A DNA stretch of 64,000 nt from Thiorhodovibrio litoralis. GTDB taxonomy: Bacteria; Pseudomonadota; Gammaproteobacteria; Chromatiales; Chromatiaceae. Made by a program: the position numbers and the translations under genes. The notes below the pieces were generated by a model, which worked only from the letters and a program-made list of their open reading frames with translations, ran no database searches and was not told where the DNA came from. The stretch lies in assembly GCF_033954455.1 (NCBI RefSeq), contig NZ_CP121473.1, forward strand, positions 2,962,501 through 3,026,500, written 5' to 3'. Position 1 is the stretch's first letter, and every line of letters starts with the position of its first letter. Of the stretch, positions 20,903 to 30,228 are shown in pieces.

Positions 20903-21760
20903 CTAAACGGTCAGGAACTCATGCACCAGTTCGTCCTTGAGCTGGTCGATGCCCCCGCTGGCGACGGCGCGGCCGCGGTCGAGGATGCAGAAGCGGTCGG
21001 CGACGCGGCGGGCGAAGGGGAGTTTTTGCTCGACCAGCAGGACGGTGAGGCCGATGTCGCGGTTGAGGCGGCGAATGATGTCGCCGATCTCGTGCACGAT
21101 GTTGGGCTGGATGCCTTCGGTGGGTTCGTCGAGGATAAGCAGCTTGGGGTCGATGACCAGGGCACGGCCGATGGCGAGCTGCTGTTGTTGGCCGCCGGAG
21201 AGATCGCCGCCGCGGCGGGCGCGCATGTCTTTGAGCACAGGGAAGAGCTCGTAGATGAAGGGCGGGATGTCTCGCGCTCGGTCGCTGCGCACAGGCAGCC
21301 CGATGCGCAGGTTATCCTCAACCGTCAGCAGCGGGAAAATCTGCCGCCCCTGGGGCACATAGCCGATGCCTAGGCGCGCACGCCGCTCGACCGACTCGCG
21401 CAACAGGTCTTGTCCGGCGAGCTGAATCTGCCCGCTGCGCACGGGCAAGAGCCCCATGGTGCAGCCGAGCAGCGTGGTTTTGCCAACACCGTTGCGCCCC
21501 ATCAGGCAGGTGCACTGCCCTTCCGGGACGTCCAGATCCAGATCCCAGAGGGTGTGGCTCTCGCCATAGAATTGGTTGAGTCCGGCGACGCGCAGCAGCG
21601 GTGTTTTCACCCCATCTGGCGCAGCGGCTGCACTCTCGGCCGCCTGGGCGTTTGATTCGGCCCCTGATGGGCCGGCTGCTGTGGCAACAGGCGGGGTTAT
21701 GGGGGGCACGGCGGGGGCCACGGCCGCTTGCGGGTCGGTCTGGACAGATTCAGGTGCCAA
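20903..21760 (-). CDS. urtE: Urea ABC transporter ATP-binding protein UrtE
   Basis: This 285-residue LivF-type ATPase energises urea import together with UrtD. It has Walker A GRNGVGKTTLL, signature DLSGGQQQQLAIGRAL, Walker B LLILDEPTEGIQPNIV and the UrtE-typical LLRVAGLNQFYGESHTLWDL. The start is TTG, supported by GGAGG 6 nt upstream and by overlap with the end of urtD. It gives an unusual Ala/Pro-rich N-terminal extension of about 50 residues before the ATPase domain. Confidence 0.95.
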   Translation of the reverse strand: MAPESVQTDPQAAVAPAVPPITPPVATAAGPSGAESNAQAAESAAAAPDGVKTPLLRVAGLNQFYGESHTLWDLDLDVPEGQCTCLMGRNGVGKTTLLGCTMGLLPVRSGQIQLAGQDLLRESVERRARLGIGYVPQGRQIFPLLTVEDNLRIGLPVRSDRARDIPPFIYELFPVLKDMRARRGGDLSGGQQQQLAIGRALVIDPKLLILDEPTEGIQPNIVHEIGDIIRRLNRDIGLTVLLVEQKLPFARRVADRFCILDRGRAVASGGIDQLKDELVHEFLTV

Positions 21761-22571
21761 GGTAGACCTCCATCACGCGCTGGTCATTCTGCACGCGCTC
21801 CATACGCCCATCGGCCAGAACTTGTCCTTGATGCAGCACCGTGACCTTGGCATCGAGCGCGCGCACAAAGTCCATATCATGCTCGACCACCACGACGCTG
21901 TGATCCCCGGCAAGGGTTTTGAGCAGTTCCACGGTGCGATCCATTTCCTGATGCGTCATGCCGGCGGCGGGTTCGTCAACCAGCAGCAGCAGCGGGTTTT
22001 GCATCAGCAGCATGCCGATCTCGAGCCATTGCTTCTGCCCATGGGACAGAGCACCAGCGCGCCCATGGCGCTGATCGGTGAGGCCGACAGTCTCCAGCAC
22101 CTGATCGATGCGCTCGCGCTCGGCGGGACCAAGGCGCGCGGTCAGGGTGTGCAAGACGCCCTTGGGGCCAGCCATGGCGAGTTCGAGGTTCTCCATCACG
22201 CTGTGCTGCTCAAAGACAGTCGGCTTCTGGAACTTGCGCCCGATGCCGGCCTGGGCGATCTCCGGCTCACTCATGCGCAGCAGATTCATGCGCTGGCCAA
22301 ACCACACCTGCCCGGTGTCCGGTCGCGTCTTGCCGGTGATGATGTCCATCATGGTGGTCTTGCCCGCGCCATTCGGGCCAATGACCGCACGCAGTTCGCC
22401 AACATCCAGATAAAAGTTGAGCGTGTCGATGGCGCGAAAGCCGTCGAAGCTGACCGAGACATCTTCCATGTACAGCAGGGTACCGTGGGACAGATCCAGC
22501 CCCTCGACCACCCGCGGCATCAGGAAGTCATAGACCTGATCGCGGCGGAACATCTCGCGCAGCGCTGTCAT
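21750..22571 (-). CDS. urtD: Urea ABC transporter ATP-binding protein UrtD
   Basis: A 273-residue LivG-type ATPase: VEGLDLSHGTLLYMEDVSVS, Walker A GPNGAGKTTMMDIITGKTRP, the UrtD-typical IGRKFQKPTVFEQHSVMENL, signature ALSHGQKQWLEIGMLL, and Walker B LLLVDEPAAGMTHQEM. The ATG at 22571 overlaps the urtC stop by 4 bp (ATGA), so I reject the longer open frame that starts inside urtC. Confidence 0.95.
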   Translation of the reverse strand: MTALREMFRRDQVYDFLMPRVVEGLDLSHGTLLYMEDVSVSFDGFRAIDTLNFYLDVGELRAVIGPNGAGKTTMMDIITGKTRPDTGQVWFGQRMNLLRMSEPEIAQAGIGRKFQKPTVFEQHSVMENLELAMAGPKGVLHTLTARLGPAERERIDQVLETVGLTDQRHGRAGALSHGQKQWLEIGMLLMQNPLLLLVDEPAAGMTHQEMDRTVELLKTLAGDHSVVVVEHDMDFVRALDAKVTVLHQGQVLADGRMERVQNDQRVMEVYLGT

Positions 22572-23680
22572 GACTTCGCGGCCTCGCGCGACTTCAGCCG
22601 GCCGAGCAGACCGGCGATGCCCTGCGGCAAGAAGAGCGTCACCAGCACGAAGAGCGCGCCCAGGGCGAACAGCCAGAAATCCGGCAAGGCGGCGGTAAAC
22701 CAACTCTTGGCAAAGTTCACCACCACGGCGCCGATGACCGCGCCATAAAGGGTCGCGCGCCCACCCAGGGCCACCCAGATGACGATTTCGATGGAGTTGA
22801 GTGGGGCGAATTCACCCGGATTGATGATGCCAACCTGCGGCACATAGAGCGCCCCGCCGATGCCGGCGAGCACGGCGGAGAAGGTAAAGAGCGCCACCTT
22901 GACTGACTCCACACGGTAGCCGATAAAACGCACCCGGTCTTCGGCGTCGCGCACTGCGACCGCGACGCGCCCGAGGCGCGAGCGGACAATGGCGCGACAG
23001 GCGAAGTAAGCGCCTAGCAGCGCCAGCCCGGAGGCAACGAACAGCCCCAGGCGAGTAGCGTCGGACTGCAGATCAAAGCCCAGGAGATCCTTGAAATCCG
23101 TCATGCCGTTGTTGCCGCCGAAGCCCATTTCATTGCGGAAAAAGGCCAGCATCAGCGCATAGGTCAGCGCCTGAGTGATGATGGACAGATACACGCCCGT
23201 GACGCGCGAGCGGAAGGCAAACCAGCCGAAAATGAAGGCCAGCAGCCCCGGCACCAGCATGGCCATCAGCATCGCGAACCAGAACATATCAAAGCCGTGC
23301 CAGAACCAGGGCAGCTCCTGCCAGTTGAGGAACACCATGAAGTCCGGCAGCACCGGGTTGCCATAGACACCGCGATCGCCGATCTGGCGCATCAGGTACA
23401 TGCCCATGGCATAGCCGCCAAGCGCAAAAAAGGCACCATGCCCGAGGCTGAGAATACCGAGATAGCCCCACACCAGGTCGACCGCCATGGCCAGCAGCGC
23501 ATAGGTCAGATACTTGCCAAGCAGCGTGACCGTGTAGGTCGGCAGATGCAGCGGGCTGCTCTCGGGCAAGCTGGCCAGGATCGGCACAATGACAATGACC
23601 GCCAGCAGCACCGCCGGAAAGATGAGCGCGGAGCGGTCACCAGCGAGCAGCGGGGAGAGTGACAGACGCGAGGGAGCCAT
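22568..23680 (-). CDS. urtC: Urea ABC transporter permease UrtC
   Basis: A 370-residue LivM-type permease with about ten membrane segments. Family motifs include MAVDLVWGYLGILSLGHGAFFALGGYAMGM (read at residues 64-93), MTDFKDLLGFDL, VGIINPGEFAPLNSIEIVIW and LGGRATLYGAVIGA. It lies 3 bp after urtB and overlaps urtD, all co-oriented. The N-terminal 30 residues include one helix. Confidence 0.95.
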   Translation of the reverse strand: MAPSRLSLSPLLAGDRSALIFPAVLLAVIVIVPILASLPESSPLHLPTYTVTLLGKYLTYALLAMAVDLVWGYLGILSLGHGAFFALGGYAMGMYLMRQIGDRGVYGNPVLPDFMVFLNWQELPWFWHGFDMFWFAMLMAMLVPGLLAFIFGWFAFRSRVTGVYLSIITQALTYALMLAFFRNEMGFGGNNGMTDFKDLLGFDLQSDATRLGLFVASGLALLGAYFACRAIVRSRLGRVAVAVRDAEDRVRFIGYRVESVKVALFTFSAVLAGIGGALYVPQVGIINPGEFAPLNSIEIVIWVALGGRATLYGAVIGAVVVNFAKSWFTAALPDFWLFALGALFVLVTLFLPQGIAGLLGRLKSREAAKS

Positions 23681-23683
23681 GGC

Positions 23684-25318
23684 TCAGGACTCCGCCGCGC
23701 GGCCTTTCTGCGGGAACAGCCCTCGCGGTCGCCGCTGGATGAACAGAATGATGAACACCAGCACCAGAATCTTGGCCAGCACGGCGCCCGCCCAGGGCTC
23801 GAGTACCTTGTTGGCAATGCCCAAACTGAGGCCGCCAACCAGCGTGCCCCAGAGATTGCCGACCCCACCAAAGACCACCACCATAAAGCTGTCGACAATA
23901 TAGGCCTGCCCCAGGTTGGGACCGACATTGGTCAGCTGCGACAGCGCCACCCCGGCTACCCCGGCAATGCCCGAGCCAAGGCCAAAGGTGAGCGCATCGA
24001 CGCGTTGGGAATGCACGCCCATGGCGCGCGCCATGGCACGATTTTGCGACACCGCGCGCACCTGCAATCCCAGGCTGGTGCGGCGTAGCAGCAAAAACAG
24101 CAGCGCAAAGACAATCAGACAAAAGAGCAGGATGAACAGGCGGTTATAGGTGAGCGACAGCACGCTATTGACCTGCCAGAAGCCGCTCATCCAGTCCGGA
24201 TTCGCCACCGGCACATTCTGCGGCGACACCAGCGTGCGCACCGCCTGCTGCAAAATCAGGCTGATGCCGAAGGTGGCCAGCAGCGTCTCTAGCGGTCGGC
24301 CATAAAGAAACCGAATCACGCCGCGCTCGATGGCGATGCCGACCAAACCGCAGAAAACAAAGGCCGTAGGAATCGAAAGCAGCAGCGCCACCCCGGAATA
24401 GCCCGGCAGGGCGACCTGCAACAGATAGGTGGTGTAGGCGCCGAGCATGATTAGCTCGCCATGCGCCATGTTGATCACGCCCATGACACCAAAGGTGATG
24501 GCCAGGCCGATGGCCGCGAGCACCAACACAGAGCCGAGACTTAGGCCAAAAAACAGCGTCTCGAGCTGGCCAAAAAACGCGATGCGTTGATCGATGCCTA
24601 CTAGCGCATCGGTTGCCGCCGCGCGCACCTGGTCGTCGGGATCATTCTCCGCCAGGCGCGCCAGGGCGTTGCGCACCCGCGGCTCGAGACTTTTCTTCAG
24701 TTCCGCGATGGCGGCAAGTCGCTGCTGCAGATCACCGCTCTCGAGCAGGCCCAAGGATCGGGCGGCGTTCAAGGCTGCAAGCACGCGGTTATTGTCTTCA
24801 AGCTCCAGACGCTCAGCAATCAACGCCTGATTCTCCCCGCCTGGGTTCTCCAACATCGCTTCGGCCGCGCGCAGGCGCACGCCAGGATCAGGATCAGTGA
24901 GTTCCAAACGCGCCAATTGCGCTTCGATGCGCGCGCGCATCAGGTTGTTGATCGGCAGGCGCTTGGCCTTGCGCTTGGTCTCCAGGCCCAGATCCTCCCC
25001 GGTCACGGCATCGGTCAGCGCGAACCTGGAGCCCTGCTCGCGCACGAACACCAGACGACTGCTGGACTGATGACGACGCAGGTGCCCCTCGAGCAAACCG
25101 CGCAGCAAGGCCGCCGCTTGCGGATGTCCGCTATCCGCGATGGCTTCAATGCCCTTCGCCTTGACCGTGAAATCCCGGTCGAGGATAAGCGCAAAGGCCG
25201 CGTCCAGCTTGGGATCATCGGTTTCGACCTCCGCCGCCAATGCCTGTGTGGCTGTCAGCAGCAGCATGAGCGCAAGCAGCGCGAAGGTCAGACGGGGTGT
25301 GGTTGGCTGTGGCTGCAT
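23684..25318 (-). CDS. urtB: Urea ABC transporter permease UrtB with periplasmic N-domain
   Basis: This 544-residue permease has a signal-like helix, then an N-terminal soluble domain of about 220 residues with HEAT-like helical repeats (LTDPDPGVRLRAAEAMLE, AENDPDDQVRAAATDALVG). A LivH-type membrane domain follows: FGVMGVINMAHGELIMLGAY, LATFGISLILQQ, VSQNRAMARAMGV and VVVFGGVGNLWGTLVGG. Proteobacterial UrtB proteins have this long N-domain. I chose ATG at 25318 because it places the signal helix at the N terminus. A hairpin region separates it from urtA. Confidence 0.94.
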   Translation of the reverse strand: MQPQPTTPRLTFALLALMLLLTATQALAAEVETDDPKLDAAFALILDRDFTVKAKGIEAIADSGHPQAAALLRGLLEGHLRRHQSSSRLVFVREQGSRFALTDAVTGEDLGLETKRKAKRLPINNLMRARIEAQLARLELTDPDPGVRLRAAEAMLENPGGENQALIAERLELEDNNRVLAALNAARSLGLLESGDLQQRLAAIAELKKSLEPRVRNALARLAENDPDDQVRAAATDALVGIDQRIAFFGQLETLFFGLSLGSVLVLAAIGLAITFGVMGVINMAHGELIMLGAYTTYLLQVALPGYSGVALLLSIPTAFVFCGLVGIAIERGVIRFLYGRPLETLLATFGISLILQQAVRTLVSPQNVPVANPDWMSGFWQVNSVLSLTYNRLFILLFCLIVFALLFLLLRRTSLGLQVRAVSQNRAMARAMGVHSQRVDALTFGLGSGIAGVAGVALSQLTNVGPNLGQAYIVDSFMVVVFGGVGNLWGTLVGGLSLGIANKVLEPWAGAVLAKILVLVFIILFIQRRPRGLFPQKGRAAES

Positions 25319-25418
25319 AAGGGGAACGTTAAAGATCGCCTGGGGAACCGCCATCGCGGCTGATGGATACTCGTTTGCAACCAACACGTGGCAATGCGTC
25401 TTCAACTCTGAGGTTGGT

Positions 25419-25488
25419 CGCGAGCGGTCGCCGTCGAGGGTAATGACGGCCGCTCGCGCCTCTAGCCCCGGCGCTTAAGCGCCGGGGC
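25419..25488. other. Two hairpins between urtA and urtB
   Basis: CGCGAGCGG-TCG-CCGTC pairs with GACGGCCGCTCGCG (25419-25435 with 25445-25458, 3-nt bulge). Next to it lies a perfect 24-nt palindrome gccccggcgcttaagcgccggggc (25465-25488). In the urtA-urtB gap such stems can stabilise upstream mRNA or attenuate readthrough, giving more binding protein than permease. No U tract follows on the minus strand, so attenuation is inferred. Confidence 0.7.
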
Positions 25489-25503
25489 CAAAATGCACCG
25501 GCT

Positions 25504-26802
25504 TCAGAAGTTCTGGCCCGAGCACTTGCCGGTCTTGACGTTGTAGTTACCGCAGGACAGGGGGGCGCGCCAGTCGGCGATGATGTCCTTGGAGCCCGGC
25601 AGGAAGTTCGACCAGGCGTCGCCAACCACCAGCCCTGAGGTCTCCCAGACGACCTGGAACTGACCATCGTCCTGAATCTCACCGATCAGCACTGGCTTGG
25701 TGATGTGATGATTAGGCATCATCGCCGAGTAGCCGCCTGAAAGATTGGGCACTGAGACGCCAATAATGGCATCGGCCACGGCCTCGGGGTCGGTGGTACC
25801 AGCCTTCTCGACCGCGTCGACCCACATGTTAAAGCCGATATAGTGGGCTTCCATCGGGTCGTTGGTCACACGATCTTCGTTCTTGATGAACTTGTGCCAG
25901 GCCTCGATGAACTCATCGTTCCCTTCGCTCTCGACACTCATAAAGTAATTCCAGGCGGCCAGATGGCCGACCAGCGGCGCGGTGTCGATGCCAGAGAGCT
26001 CTTCCTCGCCCACTGAGAAGGCGACCACCGGGATGTCGGTCGCGGAAATTCCCTGGTTGCCCAGCTCTTTATAGAAGGGCACGTTGGCATCGCCATTGAT
26101 GGTGGAGACCACTGCGGTCTTCTTCCCGGCCGAGCCGAATTTCTTGATGTCCGAGACGATCGACTGCCAGTCGGAATGACCGAATGGCGTGTAGTTGATC
26201 ATGATGTCTTCCTCGGCTACGCCATTGTCCTTGAGGTAGGCTTCAAGGATCTTGTTGGTGGTACGCGGATAGACGTAATCGGTCCCGGCCAGCACCCAGC
26301 GCTCGACACCGAGATTGTTCATCAGATAATCCACCGCCGGGATGGCCTGCTGATTGGGCGCCGCGCCGGTGTAGAAGACATTGCCGGAGGACTCCTCGCC
26401 CTCGTACTGCACTGGATAGAACAGCAGACTGTCGAGCTCCTCGAACACCGGCAGCACGGACTTGCGCGACACCGAGGTCCAGCAACCAAAGACTGCGGCC
26501 ACCTTGTCCTTTTCGATCAGCTCGCGCGCCTTCTCAGCAAACAGCGGCCAGTCAGAGGCCGGATCGACCACCACGGCCTCAAGCTTCTTACCGAGCAGCC
26601 CGCCCTTCTCGTTCTGTTCATCGATCAGCATCAGCATGGTGTCCTTCAGCGTGGTCTCGCTGATGGCCATGGTGCCGGACAGGGAATGCAGGATGCCGAC
26701 CTTGATGGTGTCGTCCTCGGCCAGGACCGGGGTTGCCAAAGTCACCCCAGCGGCCAGCGCGGCGGCCAGCGGGAGGTTTTTCAGAGATGTCGCAATGGGC
26801 AT
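25504..26802 (-). CDS. urtA: Urea ABC transporter substrate-binding protein UrtA
   Basis: The 432-residue periplasmic binding protein has a signal peptide (residues 1-28, cut near VLAEDD). Typical UrtA motifs are KVGILHSLSGTMAISETTLK, DPASDWPLFAEKA, FGCWTSVSRKSVLPVFE, LFYPVQYEGEESS, NGDANVPFYKE, AWNYFMSV and the closing WRAPLSCGNYNVKTGKC. It recruits urea and short amides to UrtBC. It is first in the operon, with a sigma-54-type promoter about 94 nt upstream. Confidence 0.97.
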   Translation of the reverse strand: MPIATSLKNLPLAAALAAGVTLATPVLAEDDTIKVGILHSLSGTMAISETTLKDTMLMLIDEQNEKGGLLGKKLEAVVVDPASDWPLFAEKARELIEKDKVAAVFGCWTSVSRKSVLPVFEELDSLLFYPVQYEGEESSGNVFYTGAAPNQQAIPAVDYLMNNLGVERWVLAGTDYVYPRTTNKILEAYLKDNGVAEEDIMINYTPFGHSDWQSIVSDIKKFGSAGKKTAVVSTINGDANVPFYKELGNQGISATDIPVVAFSVGEEELSGIDTAPLVGHLAAWNYFMSVESEGNDEFIEAWHKFIKNEDRVTNDPMEAHYIGFNMWVDAVEKAGTTDPEAVADAIIGVSVPNLSGGYSAMMPNHHITKPVLIGEIQDDGQFQVVWETSGLVVGDAWSNFLPGSKDIIADWRAPLSCGNYNVKTGKCSGQNF

Positions 26803-26895
26803 GATTTGAGTACCTTAATCAGAGCCGTCATTCACGGGAAAATGTCGCAGTCGCGGGACCTAGCCCCAAGGCAGACTGCTCGACCGTAGGGATTA

Positions 26896-26911
26896 AGCAT
26901 CGAGCATGCCA
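26896..26911 (-). promoter_or_regulatory. Candidate sigma-54 promoter for urtA
   Basis: The minus strand reads TGGCATGCTCGATGCT, matching the -24/-12 consensus TGGCACGNNNNTTGCW with two mismatches. The key GG and GC dinucleotides are at exact spacing. It points at urtA, 94 nt away. RpoN/NtrC control of urea uptake is well known; its use here is inferred. Confidence 0.55.
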
Positions 26912-27097
26912 GGCTTCAGTTATTGAGGTAAGGACAGGCAGCACATTGATAATTCGCAACGCCAGAAACCAACTCCATGGCCAAGAACGCACCCCAAAAG
27001 AGCGTCCACTCAGGCGCCGCGCACCATTAAAGCGCGCGTCTGGCGTCTGTCCACTTATTCCGACAGCACGCGCAGCCTCCAAGCCCCGAAAACGCTA

Positions 27098-28684
27098 TCA
27101 AAGCCCGCGAATCTGGCCGCGAACTGGAGTCTCGACAAAGAGCCCGAGATCGAACAACTGATTGATTAAAAAAAAGCTGTTCTGGCAGGAGACGCCGGCG
27201 GCTTGCTCACGCGCCTCGGCGATGGCGGCTGGGCTATGAAGGCCATCCACAAATAATTCCGCCAACTGACGGCTGCGAGGCTGGTTGGCGACGGTCACCC
27301 GCTTGGCCAGCGCGCGAAACAGCAGATGGGTATCGTCAGGGCAATCGATGCGGAGGTCCGGGCGCAGCCGCAGCGGGACATCCAGCGGCGGAAAGCGGAG
27401 CATGTGCGCGTCAATCATGCCCTCAATCTCCGCGTCGAAGCCCCTGGCATCCGAGAAAAAGGCCTCTCCCAGGACCCGGTATCCTTTCGGATTGGCCTCC
27501 GAGGCCGGACAAGGGGTGATCAGTTGAATTCGCTGTGCCCATAGATTGATCAGAAATCCGGAGACGCAGGCAATGGTTGTTGGGGTTTGCGTCAAGGTCG
27601 GACTCGCGGACGCGAGAAGTCGCCCGGCGCGTGCCTTGCGGAACCTGGGGTTGGCACCGCGATTCTGCGGGAGCAGTTCGGTCAGCAACAGTTCGCTCGG
27701 ACTGAAGGCAGTGTGCACCTGCGTGGCAATGGCATGCGACAATATCGAGAAGCGATTAAGTACCCCGCTTTCCTCACCAAGCTTGACCAGCGCGCGGGTG
27801 CGTGCAATGTCGGCCATTGGCCGAGCGGTAGTGGTCTGCGGCCAACGGCCGAGCACTTGATGAAAATGCCGCAGAAAGACCTCGTAGTCCGGGTTATCGA
27901 ACGGTTCAGTCGCCCAGTAACAAAAGGCATTGCCAACGGCAGGGCCGATACGCTCAAGGAGCGACTCCAGCACAGCGCGCCATAGGGCCAGATGCTCGGA
28001 AGTCGCTCGCCAGACGCGACCCTGCAGAGAGTCGGAAGCCAGCGCGCAAAACCAGCAGCCGACCGAGCAGCCTTCGCATAGCTCGAAGCTGACCGGTGTA
28101 TGCACGATGGCGTCGGCCTTGTCCGCGGTTATCTGCCCGGACAAGCGGCCCACTTGGCGATCCCACCAGGCGGCCATGCGCGGCTCGATCGGTCTGTTGC
28201 TGCGCCTGTGGGCGTCGCGCCAGTGAAGTTTCTCGCGCAGATGCGCGCAATAGCGACGCACCGCCCGCGGCTGATCCGGCAGGTCATACCCCTGATGGAC
28301 CGCCTTCAGCAGCGCATCGGACTGCCCAGATGCTAGCAAGGGCGCCACGTCCTCGGCAGGCAACCCAATCCCCCGCTCATCCAGCGCATGCTGCGGGCTC
28401 TGCGCCCAGGCATCGCGAAAGGCGGGATCGATGTTCCAGCACTCAAGCACGCGCTTGACGAGCGCGACCTCCTCAGTGTACTCCGCCGGCGCATCGCGTG
28501 GCGCCTCAAGCAATGGATGGAACCCCCAAGCCCGCTCGCGCTGCCAGAAGGTCGCCACAGCAGCAGAATCGGTCTCGGCACAACGATTCCCCAATGACTC
28601 CCCAGCGTCACCAATGTGAGAAGCGGTCGGAGAATTGGGCTGGGAGAGATGCACTGACGCGGGCAAAGGCTGCGGCGGCGTCAT
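27098..28684 (-). CDS. PoyD-like radical SAM peptide epimerase (RiPP maturation), copy 1
   Basis: This 528-residue protein belongs to the radical SAM RiPP maturation amino acid epimerases, which convert L- to D-residues in precursor cores. The N-terminal helical part (about 75-125) carries the family's 'ecWniDPaFRdaW...aLdergi' pattern. The [4Fe-4S] motif is CX3CX2C at Cys206, Cys210 and Cys213 (CSVGCWFC). A later block, ACVSGFLINLW...QLITPCPASE, is shared with the neighbouring paralogue and holds two conserved Cys that could include the hydrogen donor; that assignment is inference. Its ATG overlaps the paralogue's stop by 4 bp. It is last in the RiPP operon, 295 bp before urtA. Confidence 0.82.
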   Translation of the reverse strand: MTPPQPLPASVHLSQPNSPTASHIGDAGESLGNRCAETDSAAVATFWQRERAWGFHPLLEAPRDAPAEYTEEVALVKRVLECWNIDPAFRDAWAQSPQHALDERGIGLPAEDVAPLLASGQSDALLKAVHQGYDLPDQPRAVRRYCAHLREKLHWRDAHRRSNRPIEPRMAAWWDRQVGRLSGQITADKADAIVHTPVSFELCEGCSVGCWFCALASDSLQGRVWRATSEHLALWRAVLESLLERIGPAVGNAFCYWATEPFDNPDYEVFLRHFHQVLGRWPQTTTARPMADIARTRALVKLGEESGVLNRFSILSHAIATQVHTAFSPSELLLTELLPQNRGANPRFRKARAGRLLASASPTLTQTPTTIACVSGFLINLWAQRIQLITPCPASEANPKGYRVLGEAFFSDARGFDAEIEGMIDAHMLRFPPLDVPLRLRPDLRIDCPDDTHLLFRALAKRVTVANQPRSRQLAELFVDGLHSPAAIAEAREQAAGVSCQNSFFLINQLFDLGLFVETPVRGQIRGL

Positions 28685-30195
28685 GCCGAAGTGGCCGCTT
28701 CCCGTGACGCTGGAGCGATCTCGCTCGGCGCGAGCAGGGTACCTTTCTCGAACAGCTCGTGCAGCAAAAGCAGCGTATGTTCTGGCGCCACTCCCGCCTC
28801 AGCCATGCGCGTCTCGGCCAGCTCGGCGACACTGCGAGTGCCATCAGTTAACAAGTCGAGCAGCCTTTGTGGCTGTGGTTGCCCGGATATTGGGAAGGCT
28901 AGCTGTGAGATCACGCGTAGGTCGCCATTGTCAGCGAGCTTGATGCGCTGATTGGGTCGCAGGCGCACCAGATCGCGCAACTCAAGAGTCGCCGGCATCT
29001 GACGCTCGATCATCAACTCGATGGCGTCGGAGAGCGCTTGCGCGTTGTCGAACCGCGCCTCCTCGAGCACCTGAAACCCGAGGGGCCACTGCTCGCTAGC
29101 AGCGCAAGGCGTAATGAGTTGAACGCGGCGGTCAACCATATTGAGCAGAAAGCCCGACACGCAGGCCGTGGTTGAAGCATTGGAGCCCAAGGACAATTCC
29201 CCGCCGCGCCGATCGGCGTGGTCCTGCGCGCGGCCGATGTTCGCTTTCTTGTGATGGTCGTCGGACTCGCGGTTTTGCGGAAGCAGTTCCACGCGCAGCA
29301 GCTCCTCGGCCGAGAATGCCCGATGCACCTGGTCAAGCACCGACAGGCTCAGTATCGAGAAGCGGTCGATATGTCCACCAAGCGACAAGGAGAGGCGCAG
29401 CAGGCGTCTGGTGCGCTCGACATCCGCGGTCGGCTTCGCGGTGGTGGTCTGCGGACAACCGCCAAAGGCGGCGTGAAAGTCAACCAGAAAACGCTCGTAA
29501 TCCGGATGATCGAGCGGTTCAGTCGCCCAATAGAGGAACCCATGGCGCGCCGCGGTCGGACCGATCACGGCACCGAGTACCTCGAGCACTTCGCGCCAGA
29601 GACGCGCATTGGCGTCGCTATAAGGCCAGATGTCCTCGAGCTTAGCGGCCCGCAGGGCACAGAACCAGCAGTGTACCGAGCAGCCGCGCGTCAGCTCGAT
29701 AGACAGTGGTGCATGGACAATGCGATCCGCCTTGACCGCCCCGACCTCACCACCCAGACGATAAACCTGGCGCCACCACCATTTCGCCAGCCGCGGATGC
29801 CGCGGCTCATTCTCCAGCCGGTGGCCATGGCGATGGCGGATCTTCTCGCGGATAAAAGCCCGGTAGCGCAACACCGAGTTTGGGAAGGTGCTAGTGTCCC
29901 CGCGCGCGATGGCGTCGTTCAGGGCCAACGCGGTTTCATGATCGATCAGCGGATGCAGCTGCCGCGGTGACAGTTTGAGATCGAACCGACGCAAGGCCGC
30001 AGCCGGATCGCGCGCGTAATCCTCGCGCATGCGCGCGTCGCTGACCCAGCGCTCGAGCGCGCGCTTGGTCTCGGCGACATCGACCCTGTAGTCATGCGGG
30101 ACCTGGTCGAGGTCGCCAAGCAGCGAGATGAAGCCAGCCGCGGCTTCTTCGGCAGGAAAATGCGACTGTTGCTGGTCGCCGGGATGCTGGGACAT
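28681..30195 (-). CDS. PoyD-like radical SAM peptide epimerase (RiPP maturation), copy 2
   Basis: A 504-residue paralogue of the downstream gene. It has RALERWVSDARMREDYARDP in the N-terminal helical part, CX3CX2C at Cys172, Cys176 and Cys179 (GCSVHCWFC), FLYWATEPLDHPDYERFL, CPQTTTAKPTADVERTR, ELLPQNRES and ACVSGFLLNM...QLITPCAASE. Family members install D-amino acids using SAM. It starts 33 bp after precursor 1 with AAGGAA about 7 nt before ATG, and ends in ATGA overlap with copy 1. The two copies may treat different core positions or different precursors. Confidence 0.82.
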   Translation of the reverse strand: MSQHPGDQQQSHFPAEEAAAGFISLLGDLDQVPHDYRVDVAETKRALERWVSDARMREDYARDPAAALRRFDLKLSPRQLHPLIDHETALALNDAIARGDTSTFPNSVLRYRAFIREKIRHRHGHRLENEPRHPRLAKWWWRQVYRLGGEVGAVKADRIVHAPLSIELTRGCSVHCWFCALRAAKLEDIWPYSDANARLWREVLEVLGAVIGPTAARHGFLYWATEPLDHPDYERFLVDFHAAFGGCPQTTTAKPTADVERTRRLLRLSLSLGGHIDRFSILSLSVLDQVHRAFSAEELLRVELLPQNRESDDHHKKANIGRAQDHADRRGGELSLGSNASTTACVSGFLLNMVDRRVQLITPCAASEQWPLGFQVLEEARFDNAQALSDAIELMIERQMPATLELRDLVRLRPNQRIKLADNGDLRVISQLAFPISGQPQPQRLLDLLTDGTRSVAELAETRMAEAGVAPEHTLLLLHELFEKGTLLAPSEIAPASREAATSA

Positions 30196-30228
30196 AAGGG
30201 TTCCTTGAGGTGACCTGAATGATCCGAA

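Noticed and set aside
21576-22748. 390-codon open frame on the plus strand
   Set aside because: Antisense to urtE and urtD; no recognisable domain.
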